Positions 44,683 to 56,225 of a stretch of 64,000 bases of DNA are shown here, one piece after another. Origin of the DNA: Icerya purchasi. Taxonomy: Eukaryota > Arthropoda > Insecta > Hemiptera > Monophlebidae. The position numbers and the translations under genes were made by a program. The stretch covers positions 416,834,557-416,898,556 of the forward strand of contig CM077115.1 of NCBI GenBank assembly GCA_039619475.1. The letters run 5' to 3'. Position 1 is the stretch's first letter, and each line of letters opens with the position of its first letter. The notes beneath the pieces were generated by a model. The model was not told the origin of the DNA, did no database searches, and saw only the letters and a program-made list of their open reading frames with translations.

Positions 44683-46799
44683 AGAATAATAATTAAGAAC
44701 TGTATTAAATGCCCATTAAATTGTTCCTAGATATAGTAACATGAATTTAATTCCAACTCTAATAAGTATTAATGTTGTATAAGAATTACGATATCACCTT
44801 AAGTTATATCACTCTGATATATATATTTTATCGGGAGTAATTATTTTTTACTTTTTAGTGCATTTTTAAATTTTTATAATAAACCTTGAAATCGGTATTT
44901 ATTTTTTGTAAAAAAGCATTTTATATATTATTATGGTAAATACTTTAAATAAATACCACGGTAGATAGAAATTAAATGTAAAAATTTAAAAAAAAGTGAT
45001 TACTATGGTAAATAATAAACTCTAAATAATATTTTATTTATTTTTAACGTGAGTTACACCGCGTTCTGTTACTTCAATTTTTGCACATCACTGAAATCAC
45101 CTAAAATATCAATTTTTTATAGTAATATCTTTCAATTTTTTTCAAATATTTCGGTAGACAATTTAGTAACTATGTAGCGTATTGGTAATGTTTTATAAAT
45201 GAAATAGATTAAACACGTGGAGACATGAATAGAGAGAATGCTACAAAACAGGAGTTTTAATATTTTCTATATTGGAAGTATTATTTACTTCCAGATCTTA
45301 AATGCCTACTATACCGCAGTTTGAGAATGTATTTTAGGGTTTGTTTTAATTACGAGTATTGTATTACAAATATTCACAAAAGACAAATGAATAGAAGAAA
45401 TAAATCTTTAATAAAAATACAGGATTCACTACATAGAAAAAGAGAAAAAATTAAACTTACATTAATCCGTGGGTGAAGAGCTTCGGGAAACAACTAACGA
45501 ATAAGTAAATGGGCTATTTGTAAAATAAAGTTGTGATCAAAATGGTGAATAAGGAATATGAAAGCTATAGGATCTCCAGAAATGTCATTGAGATAACTGT
45601 AATGAATATTTTACGAAGGATGCGGAAATTTAAAAAAGAAAAAAAAGTAGGATAAAATAAATTAAAGATTAAAAAAAAATGTTCAATACAACGCATGTGA
45701 TCGTCGCGATAGTCTAGTTGCTTTGGCTTCCGTTATGGAAGTCACGGGACCCGAGCGATGACAGAAATAATTACGAAAATTTAAATAACGAGTAAATAAT
45801 CGCTAATTCGCGTAGATGGCGGTGACAATGCGCCACGTACAAATGCGCTCTAGGTGGTAGTACGCAGCGTGGCTGCATTTATGTATTCGCATATCGATAA
45901 ATCAAACATTTACAATAAGTTCTGAGTGTAGTCTTGCGGGTACACTAGCGCTGCATATAGCATTTGCCAAGAACGCTACTTATAGACTATACCTAATTAT
46001 TGGCTGACAGTTCGCGAATAATGAAATGATATTTTTAACCCCACCTTTCTCATACGTATGGATAATATTGCTAGAGCCAGTCACGAACATCTTGTTTAAA
46101 TTGAAATTGGCGACGATAAGAAAACATAATGCGAATTCGAATGTAGAGAAGTTTTAGATAGGTCGGACAAAACTAAATAAATAGCATTTTGTTATCATAT
46201 GATGAATCGGCAAAGATATTGCCGTCGGATATGTGAATATTTTTCAAAACTTTCGGTCTGCACGATAATAAATAGCCACTTGAATACCGAAATCATTAAG
46301 TAAAAGGACCGAAGTAGTAAATTCGAACGGTATAAATTATTCAGAAGAAAACCACGAAAAATAACGAAAACTGTATTAAAAGCAGTTTTTATTAACCCAT
46401 ACATATATGTATCATTTACATTATAGTTATAACTAGAAATTATAAAAGAAGTATTACTTTTTTGTGAACTCAGTTTTTACTGCAGTACGTATTTTTGTTC
46501 GAAGATTTTTTTATTTATGTCCTTTTTTTCGTCTCCAGTTTATAAATAAAAAACCTCATAGGTCGTTTGATTCACACTAAAAATTTATCGGTTATGCACT
46601 AGCACCTGCTGCTATGGCTTGTTTTGGCAATTTTGTTCAGATGGGACCTAATGATTTCTCGCTGCTTCACAACGAAACTTTCGAAAAGTTCACTCATTCT
46701 GGGTTAGTGTCTAATGTGTTCTAAAGAAAAAAAAAAATCCTCTTTCCCCTGGTATAAGTTCGACAGTTCCCGACATTAGCGCGCGCACAAAAAAAAAAT

Positions 46800-47365
46800 G
46801 AGAACAATTAGAAATATTCGATCTTGTGTGCCGAGTCCATCTGTATGCCCTTCTCTTCATCAGATTTTCAAGCGTCTCTCGTAATGTTTTTATTCTATCA
46901 GATTCTCAGAGCGTACTGATGAATATTTCATCTCCTCTACTTTCCCACTCTACCGATTACGTAGTACTTTTTATATTTTCCTTGATTCAACAAGACCTCT
47001 TCCGTTCTCATTTAATCCAGATTGATTTCTTACAGATTCCTGGTCACTTCGGAATAGAAGGAAATCAGTTGATTCTTAGCTCGCTATCTTCTTCTTCCGG
47101 CAGGTTTCTTGCTATATTTCCACCCATCAATATTACTTTTTTTTTTTTCTTTACTGCGGCGCATTACAAATTCTAGTTCAACTTCTACTCCTCTTCATTT
47201 TCTAACCCGAATTCTTTTTACTTGCCCATTCAACCCTCCCTTCCACCCTATTCCTGGTTTCTTGACTTCCCTCCTATGCGCCGCTCTAGTATCTCAGCAA
47301 TATCTGCGCTTTGTTTGCTCCGTTCGTCGCTTTTCCGGTTCTCTCTCGCGCCATCTTCACTTCGA
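46800..47365 (+). pseudogene. RNase H LINE fragment
   Basis: The frame 46826-47176 holds part of RNase H: NVFILSDSQSVLMNISSP, then IQIDFLQIPGHFGIEGNQL (W.PSH degraded to Q.PGH). Frames 47109-47375 and 47222-47509 hold FLDFPPMRRSSISAISAL and a LLRSSLFRFSLAPS segment, matching 40700-41140. It stops abruptly without 3' UTR or poly(A), so the 3' end was lost. The first copy of the final box lacks the ADSLA aspartate. Confidence 0.75.
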
Positions 47366-47794
47366 ATTAATGTAGTTTTAAATTTCCCGGTTCTGCTAAC
47401 AGCAGTGTTCGAATTGTACCGTTTCCCGAAAAATTTAGGCGAAAAAAAAACAAACACACACGTCCTAATACCACGGATTCTCGTCGGACGCAACCGACGT
47501 GATATTTAGGTTACATAACTGTACAATGTGAAGAGAGACTATGCGGTCTTTGAAACCAAAGAATTCCGGCAGGGAGAAATGTTGAAACAGAGGTGCAGTT
47601 GCCAAGCATTGATACGTGCTCGATCGAGTTTGTTGTAGCTAAAAGACTTTTTACACATTTCATTGCGGGTTTCCTTTTAAATAGGAAAAAAATTCAATTG
47701 TATTTCAAGTGATAGCTTTACAGAAATGTCTGCAATATGATGTGACAGATTTATCAATTGTGTCATTAAAGTTAGCGAATTAATCCGTCCTGTT

Positions 47795-48010
47795 CGTTAA
47801 CTTCTACAAAAATCTAACAAAGTAAACCTCGTGAAAAATATCAAACAAAAATAGGAACGTTTTCAGACAGAGCCCACCTTTAGCTTAACGATAAAACAAT
47901 ACCATTATATTATATCGTTTAAGCTGAACATGGATTCTGCCTGAGAACGCTCCTAATTTTGTTTGGTTATTACTTTGTTGGAATTTATTTTTATAACTAT
48001 GTCGTTCATT
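47795..48010. repeat. Small foldback element
   Basis: The arms pair TCAAACAAAAATAGGAACGT / TTTCAGACAG (47841-47870) and TTTAGCTTAACGAT (47879-47892) with ATCGTTTAAGCTGAAC, then CTGCCTGAGAACG and CTCCTAATTTTGTTTGG (47913-47975). Complementarity continues outwards through CTAACAAAGTA and TACTTTGTTGG. Only about 20 AT bases separate the arms. It is non-coding. Confidence 0.7.
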
Positions 48011-49551
48011 AAAAAAATATATTAAACTATAATCTCGCATTAATAATTATACTTATCTGTTCCATCAACTATAAAAAACTTTTACTCCGTACATATAATG
48101 GGCTTTACCCTTATTTCAATAATTTACGCCACTTTGACAAAGTCCTTCCGTCCTTAGGAAACACACTGCAAACATAAAAGCTGTTGTTAACCCCAATCAC
48201 TGTGTATAACTCGTAAATTTTTTCTTGCACATAAATTTGTCGTATTTTACGCTACCGGCATAAAACATCGAACAGAGTCTAACAGATTGGCCATTTAGAT
48301 CTCGGCTACAATGAGGGACCGTTCATTGACAGGAACATTTTTAGCTTTTTATGTAGCCAGTTTACGGTCTGGTTAAGCAGTTTTCAAAAAATGTCTTTGC
48401 TAAAAACAATATATATATATATATATAAATTGTGACGGTAAAACAATTTGAGTACATTTTGCATTTCCAAGCACTCTTAAAAGCGCAGATTTTATTTTTG
48501 ACTAGTAAAAAGTTTTTCGATGAACTCGGTAAAATGACGAATATCCCCGATGGGTGACTTTTAATTTTAATAATTTTAAAGAGTTACATAATACGATATT
48601 GAATTTTGCAAAAGAATATATTTCCCCTTTCAGGTACATTAATCATTTTAGTTTCAAATCAACTTCTAACTGTTTATCGTAATTTGAAAGTTGCGTCATA
48701 ATGTACACTCCCAGTTGGTTAGTTTAAAATTGAAGTTGTAGTATGTGTATATTTTGAAAGTACAAGATCGTTTAAGAATCAGTCATTATATATATACATA
48801 TATATATATTCTTAACCACTATGATATCTATTAGCAAAAAAAAAGTGTATTATCGCTTAAGATTGTTGGAAAATAAGTCATCTATAATACGCAACCTCTC
48901 CGGGGGATTCCACCTTGATGTGGTGGAGGGGCTTCAGTATCTCGAGGAAGTTGTGATGCCGGCGGTAGTTCATTCTATCAGAAGGGCCTCTTAAGCCGGA
49001 CAGGTCACGACTGAGAGATCAGACAAACAGAATATAGGGCAGCAGCTGTGCCATTATCGGTCTTTGGTGGCAGAAGAATCTTCTGTAACGGTAGAAAATC
49101 GAACAGTCGTAGGCAACAATCACATAATGATTTAATCGGTTATGATATTGCGACATCGAAAGGAAAGGGACTCAACCATTTTTACACTATCCCGCGAACA
49201 CCTAAACATGCAGAACAGGAAAGGAAGAATTAACACGCTATGCGAACCGACTGGCAATCTGCGCTGCGAAACCGGGATTGACTTTGTGAAATGGGTTACT
49301 GGCTATGATAGAGCAAGAGACAAAAATCCAACACCACGATGAAAATCTGCTCCTGGAATGACAGAAGACTAAACCAGCCGGGTAATTTAGCAATAGTCGA
49401 GAAACAAACGGAGAATATAGCAATCACTGGAGTAGCGGAAACACATTGAAAAACAACAGAACATGTCACAACAGCTAATGGTAATCTAGTAATTGCTTCA
49501 AGCAATTGTCAAGAATCTAGAAATGGTGTTGTTTTAATCGAGAACAGAAAA

Positions 49552-49938
49552 ATGAAAGCTGCTATCTTAGGCTATAGAACAGTAAGCGACCCGTATTGCT
49601 ATCTTAAATTAGGAGCTACACCTGTGAACATTAACGTCATTCAAGTTTATGTTCCAACATCGCCAGCAACAGAAGAAGAAGTTGAACACTTCTATCGACA
49701 ACTGACAGGGGTGATGAGAATTATTCCAGCCAGAAGAATGCTGCTAGTGAATGGAAATTTTAATGCAGAAATTGGTAAAACAGATGATATCGGGATAATA
49801 ACAGGCAGATATGGAATAGCCACCAAGAATGTTCGAGGGGAGACATTCCTAGATTTCTGCGTAGAAAATAATTTGTTTGTGACTTATACAAATTACAAAC
49901 ATCATTTACGCAGACTTTACACTTGGAAGTTACCGTGA
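49552..49938 (+). pseudogene. APE-type endonuclease piece of the 48.9-kb LINE
   Basis: The open frame of 128 codons includes VNINVIQVYVPTSPATEEEV, then RMLLVNGNFNAEIGKTDD (the G.DFN catalytic box, here GNFN with the usual Asp changed to Asn) and ENNLFVTYTNYKHH followed by LYTWKLP. Such endonucleases nick target DNA to prime reverse transcription. Loss of the catalytic Asp would inactivate it. Upstream, the SWNDRRLNQPGN segment at about 49350 continues the domain in another frame. Confidence 0.75.
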
Positions 49939-50418
49939 GGTCAATATAGAAATCAAATAGGTTACATTCTGATAAAAAAAAGATGCAAGACTTCTGTACG
50001 AGATGTTAAAACATACTCGGGAATGAACTGTGGTACACATCATAAAGCCCCTGTAGCAGAAATATGTCTTAAATTGAAGAAACGGTTAGTGAGGCAACTA
50101 AGCCAATGATATGGGACGCAACCTCCGCTGAATTATTTAAAGAAAAAGTTAGCAAAAAAATCGGAAAAAAATAAAAACACGTAAAAACGAAATATTAAAC
50201 ACTGAAGATCTATGAAAAACATTTAAAGATATTTTCACACAGAATGCGAAAGAACTAGCATACAAAAACAAACCAAAAAGACCTCGGATAACACCCGAAA
50301 CGCATGGGAGATGATACAGATACGACAAAGTATGAAACAAAAAGGTAATAATACCAGTGAAGAAATTACAAGGTATAAACAGATAATATGCGGTTATAAA
50401 ACAAAGATTGTATAAAGG

Positions 50419-50420
<2 letters not shown>

Positions 50421-50455
<35 letters not shown>
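50421..50455. repeat. (TA)n microsatellite
   Basis: A pure AT run lies inside the LINE at 48890-52075 and produces Tyr-Ile ORFs on both strands. Confidence 0.95.
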
Positions 50456-50457
<2 letters not shown>

Positions 50458-53400
50458 GTGCAATTTTCAGAGATATACATGCAAACAATAATAAAATTAG
50501 AACATTGTTCGAGAAAATCTCCATTCTATCTGGAAAGTCTAACCTTCGAAATTTACCTATTAAAGATGAAAATGAGACAGTCGTAGCAACTAAGCCAAAG
50601 ATAATCAAAAGGTGGAGAGATTATTGTACGTCCTTGATGGCTGCTCAACAAAGTGAGGCGCCCCATGATGTACTGCTTCAATAGAACCAAATATTATGCG
50701 AAATTAGGTTGAAGCAGAAATAAAAAGACTACATAATAAGAAAGCAGCGGGATCAGACGGGGCATTGTTTCTGAAATGTTAAAAGCGACGGCGAATGAAA
50801 GAATTATACATAGAATATGTAAAAACATACGAGTATGGTCAACAGGCTAATGGCCAGAATATCGATATACTTTTATATATTCCGATTTCCGAAGAATAAG
50901 CAGGGTTCATATAAGATGATTGAAAAATTTTATGAATATAATATACCTGCAACATTCTGCTTTTTGGATTACAATCGAGCTTTTTTGCTACCATCAACTA
51001 GAATAAATTGTGGCAAATATTAATGAAGATGGGAGTCCCTAACCACTTGATCTATTTAATCAGAAAAAGTTATATATAAAGAACTCTGCATATGCAAGAG
51101 TGGAATCAGAATTATCTGATAGATTCCATGTAGGAAGAGGAGTTCGACAGGGATGTTTACTTCCCCCCATATTATTTAATATATAAATGTATATATATAT
51201 ACATAACGAGTGAATAACAAGAAATATGATCCAAAATTGGAATGGAGGTATATCTATTGGCGGAAGGAAAATCACAAAATTAAGATACGCTGATGATACA
51301 GCGCTTTTATCAAATACAGAAAAAAGGAAATGAAGGAACTCTTGAGCAGAGTGGAAACAATTAGTAGACAAGCAGTATTGTCAAAATTTAATAGATTAAA
51401 ATATTGTTTGATGATGGTTGATAGAGCTCAGAAACTCCCAGCAGTTTTTCATTAAATAGCGGGGGCATAGAACGTAAGAAAAAAGTGATATATCTTGGAG
51501 TACTTCTCACAAAAACAAAGGAGGATGCGAAGATGAAATAAAAAGATCACTAGGAATGGCCAAAAAGTACAATATCAAGATTAAGTAAAATATGGAAGGA
51601 CCGTAATATATCCAACGAAGCCAAAAAGTATGTAATGAAAACATTAATTTTTCCCATTGCAACCTACGGACCTAAATTCTGAACATGGAAAACATCTACT
51701 CGGCGTAAAATAGATGCTTTCGAAATTATCGAAGAATGATGAAAATATCATGGAATGCATTTCGAACAAAAACAATTCTATCCTGCAGGAATTAAACATT
51801 ACACACACCTCGCTAAAGATTAATGATGGCAACACAGCAGCAGTGCCTTAAATTTTTCGGCCATATCATCAGACGAAATGGTATAGAGAAGCAAATCATT
51901 TAAGGAAAAGTAGACGGAAGCAGAAGCAGGGGAATACCTCCCGCACACGGTTCACTGACTGCATTAAAAAATTAACAGAATTGCAGATATCGGAAATTAC
52001 GCATAAGGCCGAAGATCACCTGACGTGGAGAAAAATTGCGAATCAATTCTCCGACTGCACGCATTAAGAGTCACGCCATCTAAAATCAGATTAACGCATT
52101 TGATATATAATACGCAAACTACTTTGCACGGATAAATTGTAAGATGATATTGCAAAATCCGCTGGAAAAATAACCTTTTTCCTCTTTATGGTTCATTAGA
52201 AAGGGGAGATGGTTTAAAAATTCTCTATTATAATTGCCTGGTACACATGTACGGATATTATTATCGACGGATTAGACTCTAATATTGCGTAACGAAACTT
52301 TGACGGCTTCTGTACACGTTGTAAGTGAGGTTGTGAGGAAGCAGAATGTTTGACGCGATTATTTAATAACGAAGCAGCAATTTTGCTAAGACATCGATTC
52401 AATCTAGTTTCAGAAAGAAAGCTACGCATGTTTGTCTTATTATTGATTATAATACTAAAACAAGTTCTCGTACGGTTTACGAAGTTTGGCAGTTACTACA
52501 AATTTAGCAGTCAAACAGAGCCAAATGCTGAATGGGCTTAAGAAAAACCAAAAACTAATTATGAAATCGGCAGGCAACTGACATTGTTTAAAGCATAAGC
52601 AAAAGTCTAAGATTTGTAGTATAACCGCGGAATTTCCGTCTAAATTATTATATTTAATCTAGTTTTATAAATAGTCTGATATAATTTTACTTAAATTGTT
52701 ACTTAATTAATTTGAAGATATAAAACTCGTGCTGTGTCAGTTTTTAACATTTACGGTTAATTTTGAGGGGATTGTAATGAAATTAACTACTGGAGCATAA
52801 CTTAAACAGAAATTTGTAATCGTACTTAATTCATTTTCCGTTTACGGTAAAAAAAAAGTAATAGTGTAAAAAAATGCGCCACTAGTCGTGCGAAATCCAG
52901 AGAAACAACGAATTCGAAATGCAACGTATAATTGAACATACTCTCCATTCGAAGACCGGGTAAGGCTGTATTATCGTTAGATTTTTTTGTATGATTTAAA
53001 AAAAAACACGCTTAGAGCAATTGATCTGAATTAATTGTGTATAGGAATTATTGACAAAAAAGTTAATAATTTTTCAATTTTTTGGGGGAAATCTTCATTC
53101 ACAAAAATGTATAAGCAGAAGGGGGGTAATACAGGAAAAAAAACGATCACTTTTCCCCTCAGTGAACAAGAAATTTAAAAGTTGAACATAATTAAAACGT
53201 ATTATAGATTTGCGTGTGTGTGCGTGTATTCGTGCAAAAATGTACGTGTAAAAATAATAAACTACACGCATTTTCGTATATTCTTATTTCACTCGGCGGG
53301 TTTTTTTGTAAAGTCGGAAAATTCTGCGCCCACCAAAACGCAAAACACTCGGCGCGTGAACCGCGTGAAAAATGTCGCTATTCTGAATGCGTTTTCTCGT

Positions 53401-54059
53401 TGTTTCGGAGGGGAGACGGACACCTCGTTAATGGTCTGTGCGAACGCAATTTCTAAATAGAGCGATAGCCACTTTCAGTGTCAGTGGCAAATCCGTCCGG
53501 TAAAATATGAAGCGGATGGGAAGGCGTCTGCCCCCGGTTTAATATTTAGATTTGTTTAAAAGTATTTTTGTGGATAAAAATATTTCAGAGGCACGTGATA
53601 GAATTTTTCATCAACATATATTACTGTTGAATAACTATATGAAACTTAAAAAAAAAAAAAAAAAAGTATTAAAAGCCCGCAATATCCAATTTCTGTGCTA
53701 AAAGATTTCTCATTTTTGATGTGAAACATCTATTGGCGCGCCGTCGAAGTAAAACCGATTCGTATGCCGTGACGGCAAACGGCGTCACGCTTTCATGCCG
53801 TCATACCACTCTCTGCCTCCCGATCAACGCTCGCTTGTGTGTGCGTGGCGCGTATACTATATACTTCGTTGCTTTTCTTCTCCGTCGCCGCTCTTTCATA
53901 AAGCAACCCTCATGCGATCTCTTTCTTTCTGCACCCACCGCATCACTCTTTTTCGACGGCATCGAATCTTTCTCACTGTACTTTCTTTTAATTTAATTTG
54001 TCTTGTATTTTTATAAAAATTTTAAATTAATAAAATTCTACTTTATTTTCCTAGTACAC

Positions 54060-55612
54060 AAAAACAACGCAACAGAGATAGGTGATATTACAATTGAAAC
54101 TCACAATGACCAAAATCGAATTTAAGACATCAGAAGTGACGGCGGCAATGAAGAAGCTGAAGAGGGGAAAAAGTGGTTGAGAAGATGGAATATTAGCAGA
54201 AGCTCTGACGGAAATAGACGATAACGAAATCAATCTGATACGCAGCATATGTAACGAAATATGGAACACAAGGAAATGGCCCGACGATTGGTGCAGGTTG
54301 GCGTTTATCCGCATATTTAAAAAAAGATCGCCACTACAATGTGAAAACTATAAAACTATAGCGCTTATAACGCATGCCAGTAAAATTGAAAGACTTAAGG
54401 GATACACAATATCAAAAGAGCAAGCTGGATTTATGCCAAGTCGGGGGACAAGAGAGAAAATTCTGAACATTCGACAAATTATAGAAAAAGCGCAAAAATT
54501 TCATCTTGAAACATACTTATGTTTCATAGACTTCTCTAAGGCGTTCGATTCTATAATAGGGAACAAATTATGGCAAATATTGAAAAGAACAGAAATACCA
54601 GAGCATCTGATAGGGATCATTAACAACTTATATTAAGAATAACATACATAAGTACTGTTAAGGTTAATGATGTTAACTTTTTTAAATCGGATCAGGAGTT
54701 AGACAGGGGTGTATTCTATCTCCGATATAATTTAATATATATATACATAGCGAATAAGTAATGCAGGAAATACTCGAGGACTGGGAAGGAGGAATAACAA
54801 TAGCAGGGCATAAGATCAATAACCTCCGATACGCAGATGATATAGTATTGATAGCATCATCCAAAGAATAGTTAACGGAGTTCATAAATAAGTTGAAAAT
54901 CATAAATGGGAAGTGAATCAGGCAAAAACAAAGATAATGATAGTAGACAGAGTCTCGAGGAATCAACCGCAAACGAAAGGAAATACAGGATACGAAGTAG
55001 TGAACGAATTTATTTATCTTGGATCTTTGATTACAAACACAGGAGGATGTGAAAAAGAAATTCGCAGACGCATTGCAATGGCGAGGGCTGCAACAACGAA
55101 ACTAAAAAAAATATGGAAGGATACAAATATAACGAAGAATACCAAGTTAAAATTAGTGAACTCATTGATCTTCCCGATTGCGAAATATACATCAGAATCT
55201 TGGACTATTAAAAAAATAGATGCAATTCGGATAAATGCCTTTGAGATGAGAGTGTACAGGAAAATGCTGCGGATAGCGTGGACGGCACACCGAACCAACA
55301 AATCAATTCTAGAAGAGCTGAAGATAGAAATTAGGCTTGTGCAGGAAATAAATCGGAATATGATCAGATACTTCGGTCATATAGCCAGGAACATAAATTC
55401 CATGGAAAGAAACATTATACAGGGCAAGGTGCAAGCAAAAAGTCCCAGAGGATGATGCCCACTACGATCAAGTAAATACATTAACTGGGTACAAGTTGTC
55501 AGAAGCATTCCACGTAGCAATGGATCGAAATAAATGGAAGGAAACGGTAAAATGTGATGCCACCACGTCCTTACGTAGGACAATGGACTTTATGATGATG
55601 ATGACACTCAAA
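54060..55612 (+). mobile_element. Second endonuclease-RT LINE (RTE-like), 5'-truncated
   Basis: It starts downstream of the endonuclease. Frames carry EVTAAMKKLKRGKSG with a stop in place of the usual P.DG, then an in-frame AFIRIFKKRSPLQCENYKTI, AGFMPSRGTREKILNIRQII and ETYLCFIDFSKAFDS (first catalytic box) in 54298-54636. After breaks, NNLRYADDIVLIASS is near 54820. ORF 54913-55455 then carries the tail. The end consists of tandem ATGATG units (55592-55602), a short-repeat tail rather than poly(A). It is closely related to 48890-52075 but less decayed. Confidence 0.85.
54913..55455 (+). pseudogene. RT thumb and C-terminus of the 54-kb LINE
   Basis: This is an open frame of 180 codons with NEFIYLGSLITNTGGCEKEI, RRRIAMARAATTKLKKIWKD, NTKLKLVNSLIFPIAKY and RINAFEMRVYRKMLRIAWT, then IRYFGHIARN. 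These are the YLG, T...R.I...FP...Y..E.W and FEM..YR.ML.I.W segments usual in RTE-like proteins. A stop (TGA) follows SPRG, where related proteins go on with a short arginine-rich end. The Met at the start is internal. Confidence 0.8.
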
Positions 55613-55619
55613 TAAAACT

Positions 55620-55780
55620 ATTAAAAACGCACTAGTTCTATTTGAGTAGTGTGCTTTCCGAAAACGTTTCTAAAGTAATTTTAATTTATTAAAGTAAATC
55701 ATTTCATATACCTATTTTTGTTTGTTAATAAGGGGGGAAGGATTTATTTATTTTATATATTATACATTTTTAAATTTTTT
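55620..55780. repeat. Half copy of the 3.3-kb foldback family
   Basis: ACGTTTCTAAAGTAATTTTA, then TTTATTAAAGTA and TTGTTAATAAGGGGGGAAGG with ATTTATTTATT, match 3430-3505. A second short palindrome lies immediately left (CTCAAATAAAACTA at 55608 paired with TAGTTCTATTTGAG at 55633). Confidence 0.65.
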
Positions 55781-56170
55781 TTTTTTTTGGCCCACAAATG
55801 ATTATATGAATTTCATTATTGAACTCTAATGGATAGTGATTATTTATTCTCTATTGTCCAGCAAAATTTTTAATAGGTAAATAAATGATTTACGCAAATT
55901 CGCAATATTTAATCAGCATTCAATATGCAGAAAACGGGTTACGAACATGTACACTCACACGTGTTTAATTTTTTTTTTTTTTTGAAATAATCAAAATAGT
56001 TATTTAAATATTTATTGTCTAAATTAATGACTTACAACAAAACAAAACCGTTCCGACGATATAATAATAACGCAATTTATACCTGAGTGAATTTTTATAA
56101 ATTATCGACAGCGTTCGAAAATTCGTCCGTAAATTCTGACCTGAAGAATTCATCGCGTTTCTTGGCAATC

Positions 56171-56225
56171 TTATTATTATTATTATTATTATTATTATCA
56201 TCATCATCATTATCATTATTATTCG
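56171..56225. repeat. (ATT)n/(ATC)n microsatellite
   Basis: A TTA run passes into TCA units and back. It explains the poly-Ile/Met minus-strand ORF at 56019-56216. Confidence 0.95.

Larger units (their letters stand above)
43135..45020. mobile_element. Foldback element split by a Jockey-type LINE
   Basis: The arms at about 43135-43420 and 44720-45020 are reverse complements. Shared runs include CTTATACAACATTAAT, GGTGATATCGTAATTC, TACTCCCGATAAA, GCACTAAAAAGTA and GCTTTTTTACAAAAAATAAA. Outward, a degenerate TTTACC(G/A)TGG box is repeated. Without the inserted LINE (43447-44682) the element would be about 0.65 kb, almost all inverted repeat. It has no coding capacity of its own, so it is a MITE-like foldback element. 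Confidence 0.8.
48890..52075 (+). mobile_element. Endonuclease-RT LINE (RTE-like), nearly full length but decayed
   Basis: The 5' region starts with a G/C-rich structured stretch (CCTCTCCGGGGGATTCCACC, 48895-48914). An APE-type endonuclease follows (about 49340-50090; includes RMLLVNGNFNAEIGK, then FLDFCVENNLFVTYTN). Reverse transcriptase follows (about 50500-51500), with GVRQGCLLPP in a broken frame near 51140 and LRYADDTALLSN near 51280. A C-terminal region with FFGHIIRRNG near 51855 ends at about 52075. Frameshifts and stops are frequent and a TA microsatellite interrupts it at 50421. RT aspartates are still readable. A related copy is at 54060-55612. Clade is given by resemblance; CR1-like placement cannot be excluded. 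Confidence 0.82.

Noticed and set aside
45695..45775. tRNA-like stretch (ATAGTCTAGTTGC ... CGGGACCCGAG)
   Set aside because: It resembles a tRNA or SINE head with an A-box-like word, but the B box is poor and no acceptor stem closes.
50149..50608. Minus-strand ORFs with Tyr-Ile runs
   Set aside because: They are the reverse strand of the RTE-like LINE and its TA microsatellite.
53721..54016. Relatively GC-rich overlapping ORFs, considered as an exon or promoter region
   Set aside because: Two frames are open over the same bases, there are no motifs, and no initiator or CpG-type pattern could be supported.
54682..55301. Minus-strand ORFs at 54682-54972 and 55014-55301
   Set aside because: They are antisense shadows of the RT frame at 54060-55612.
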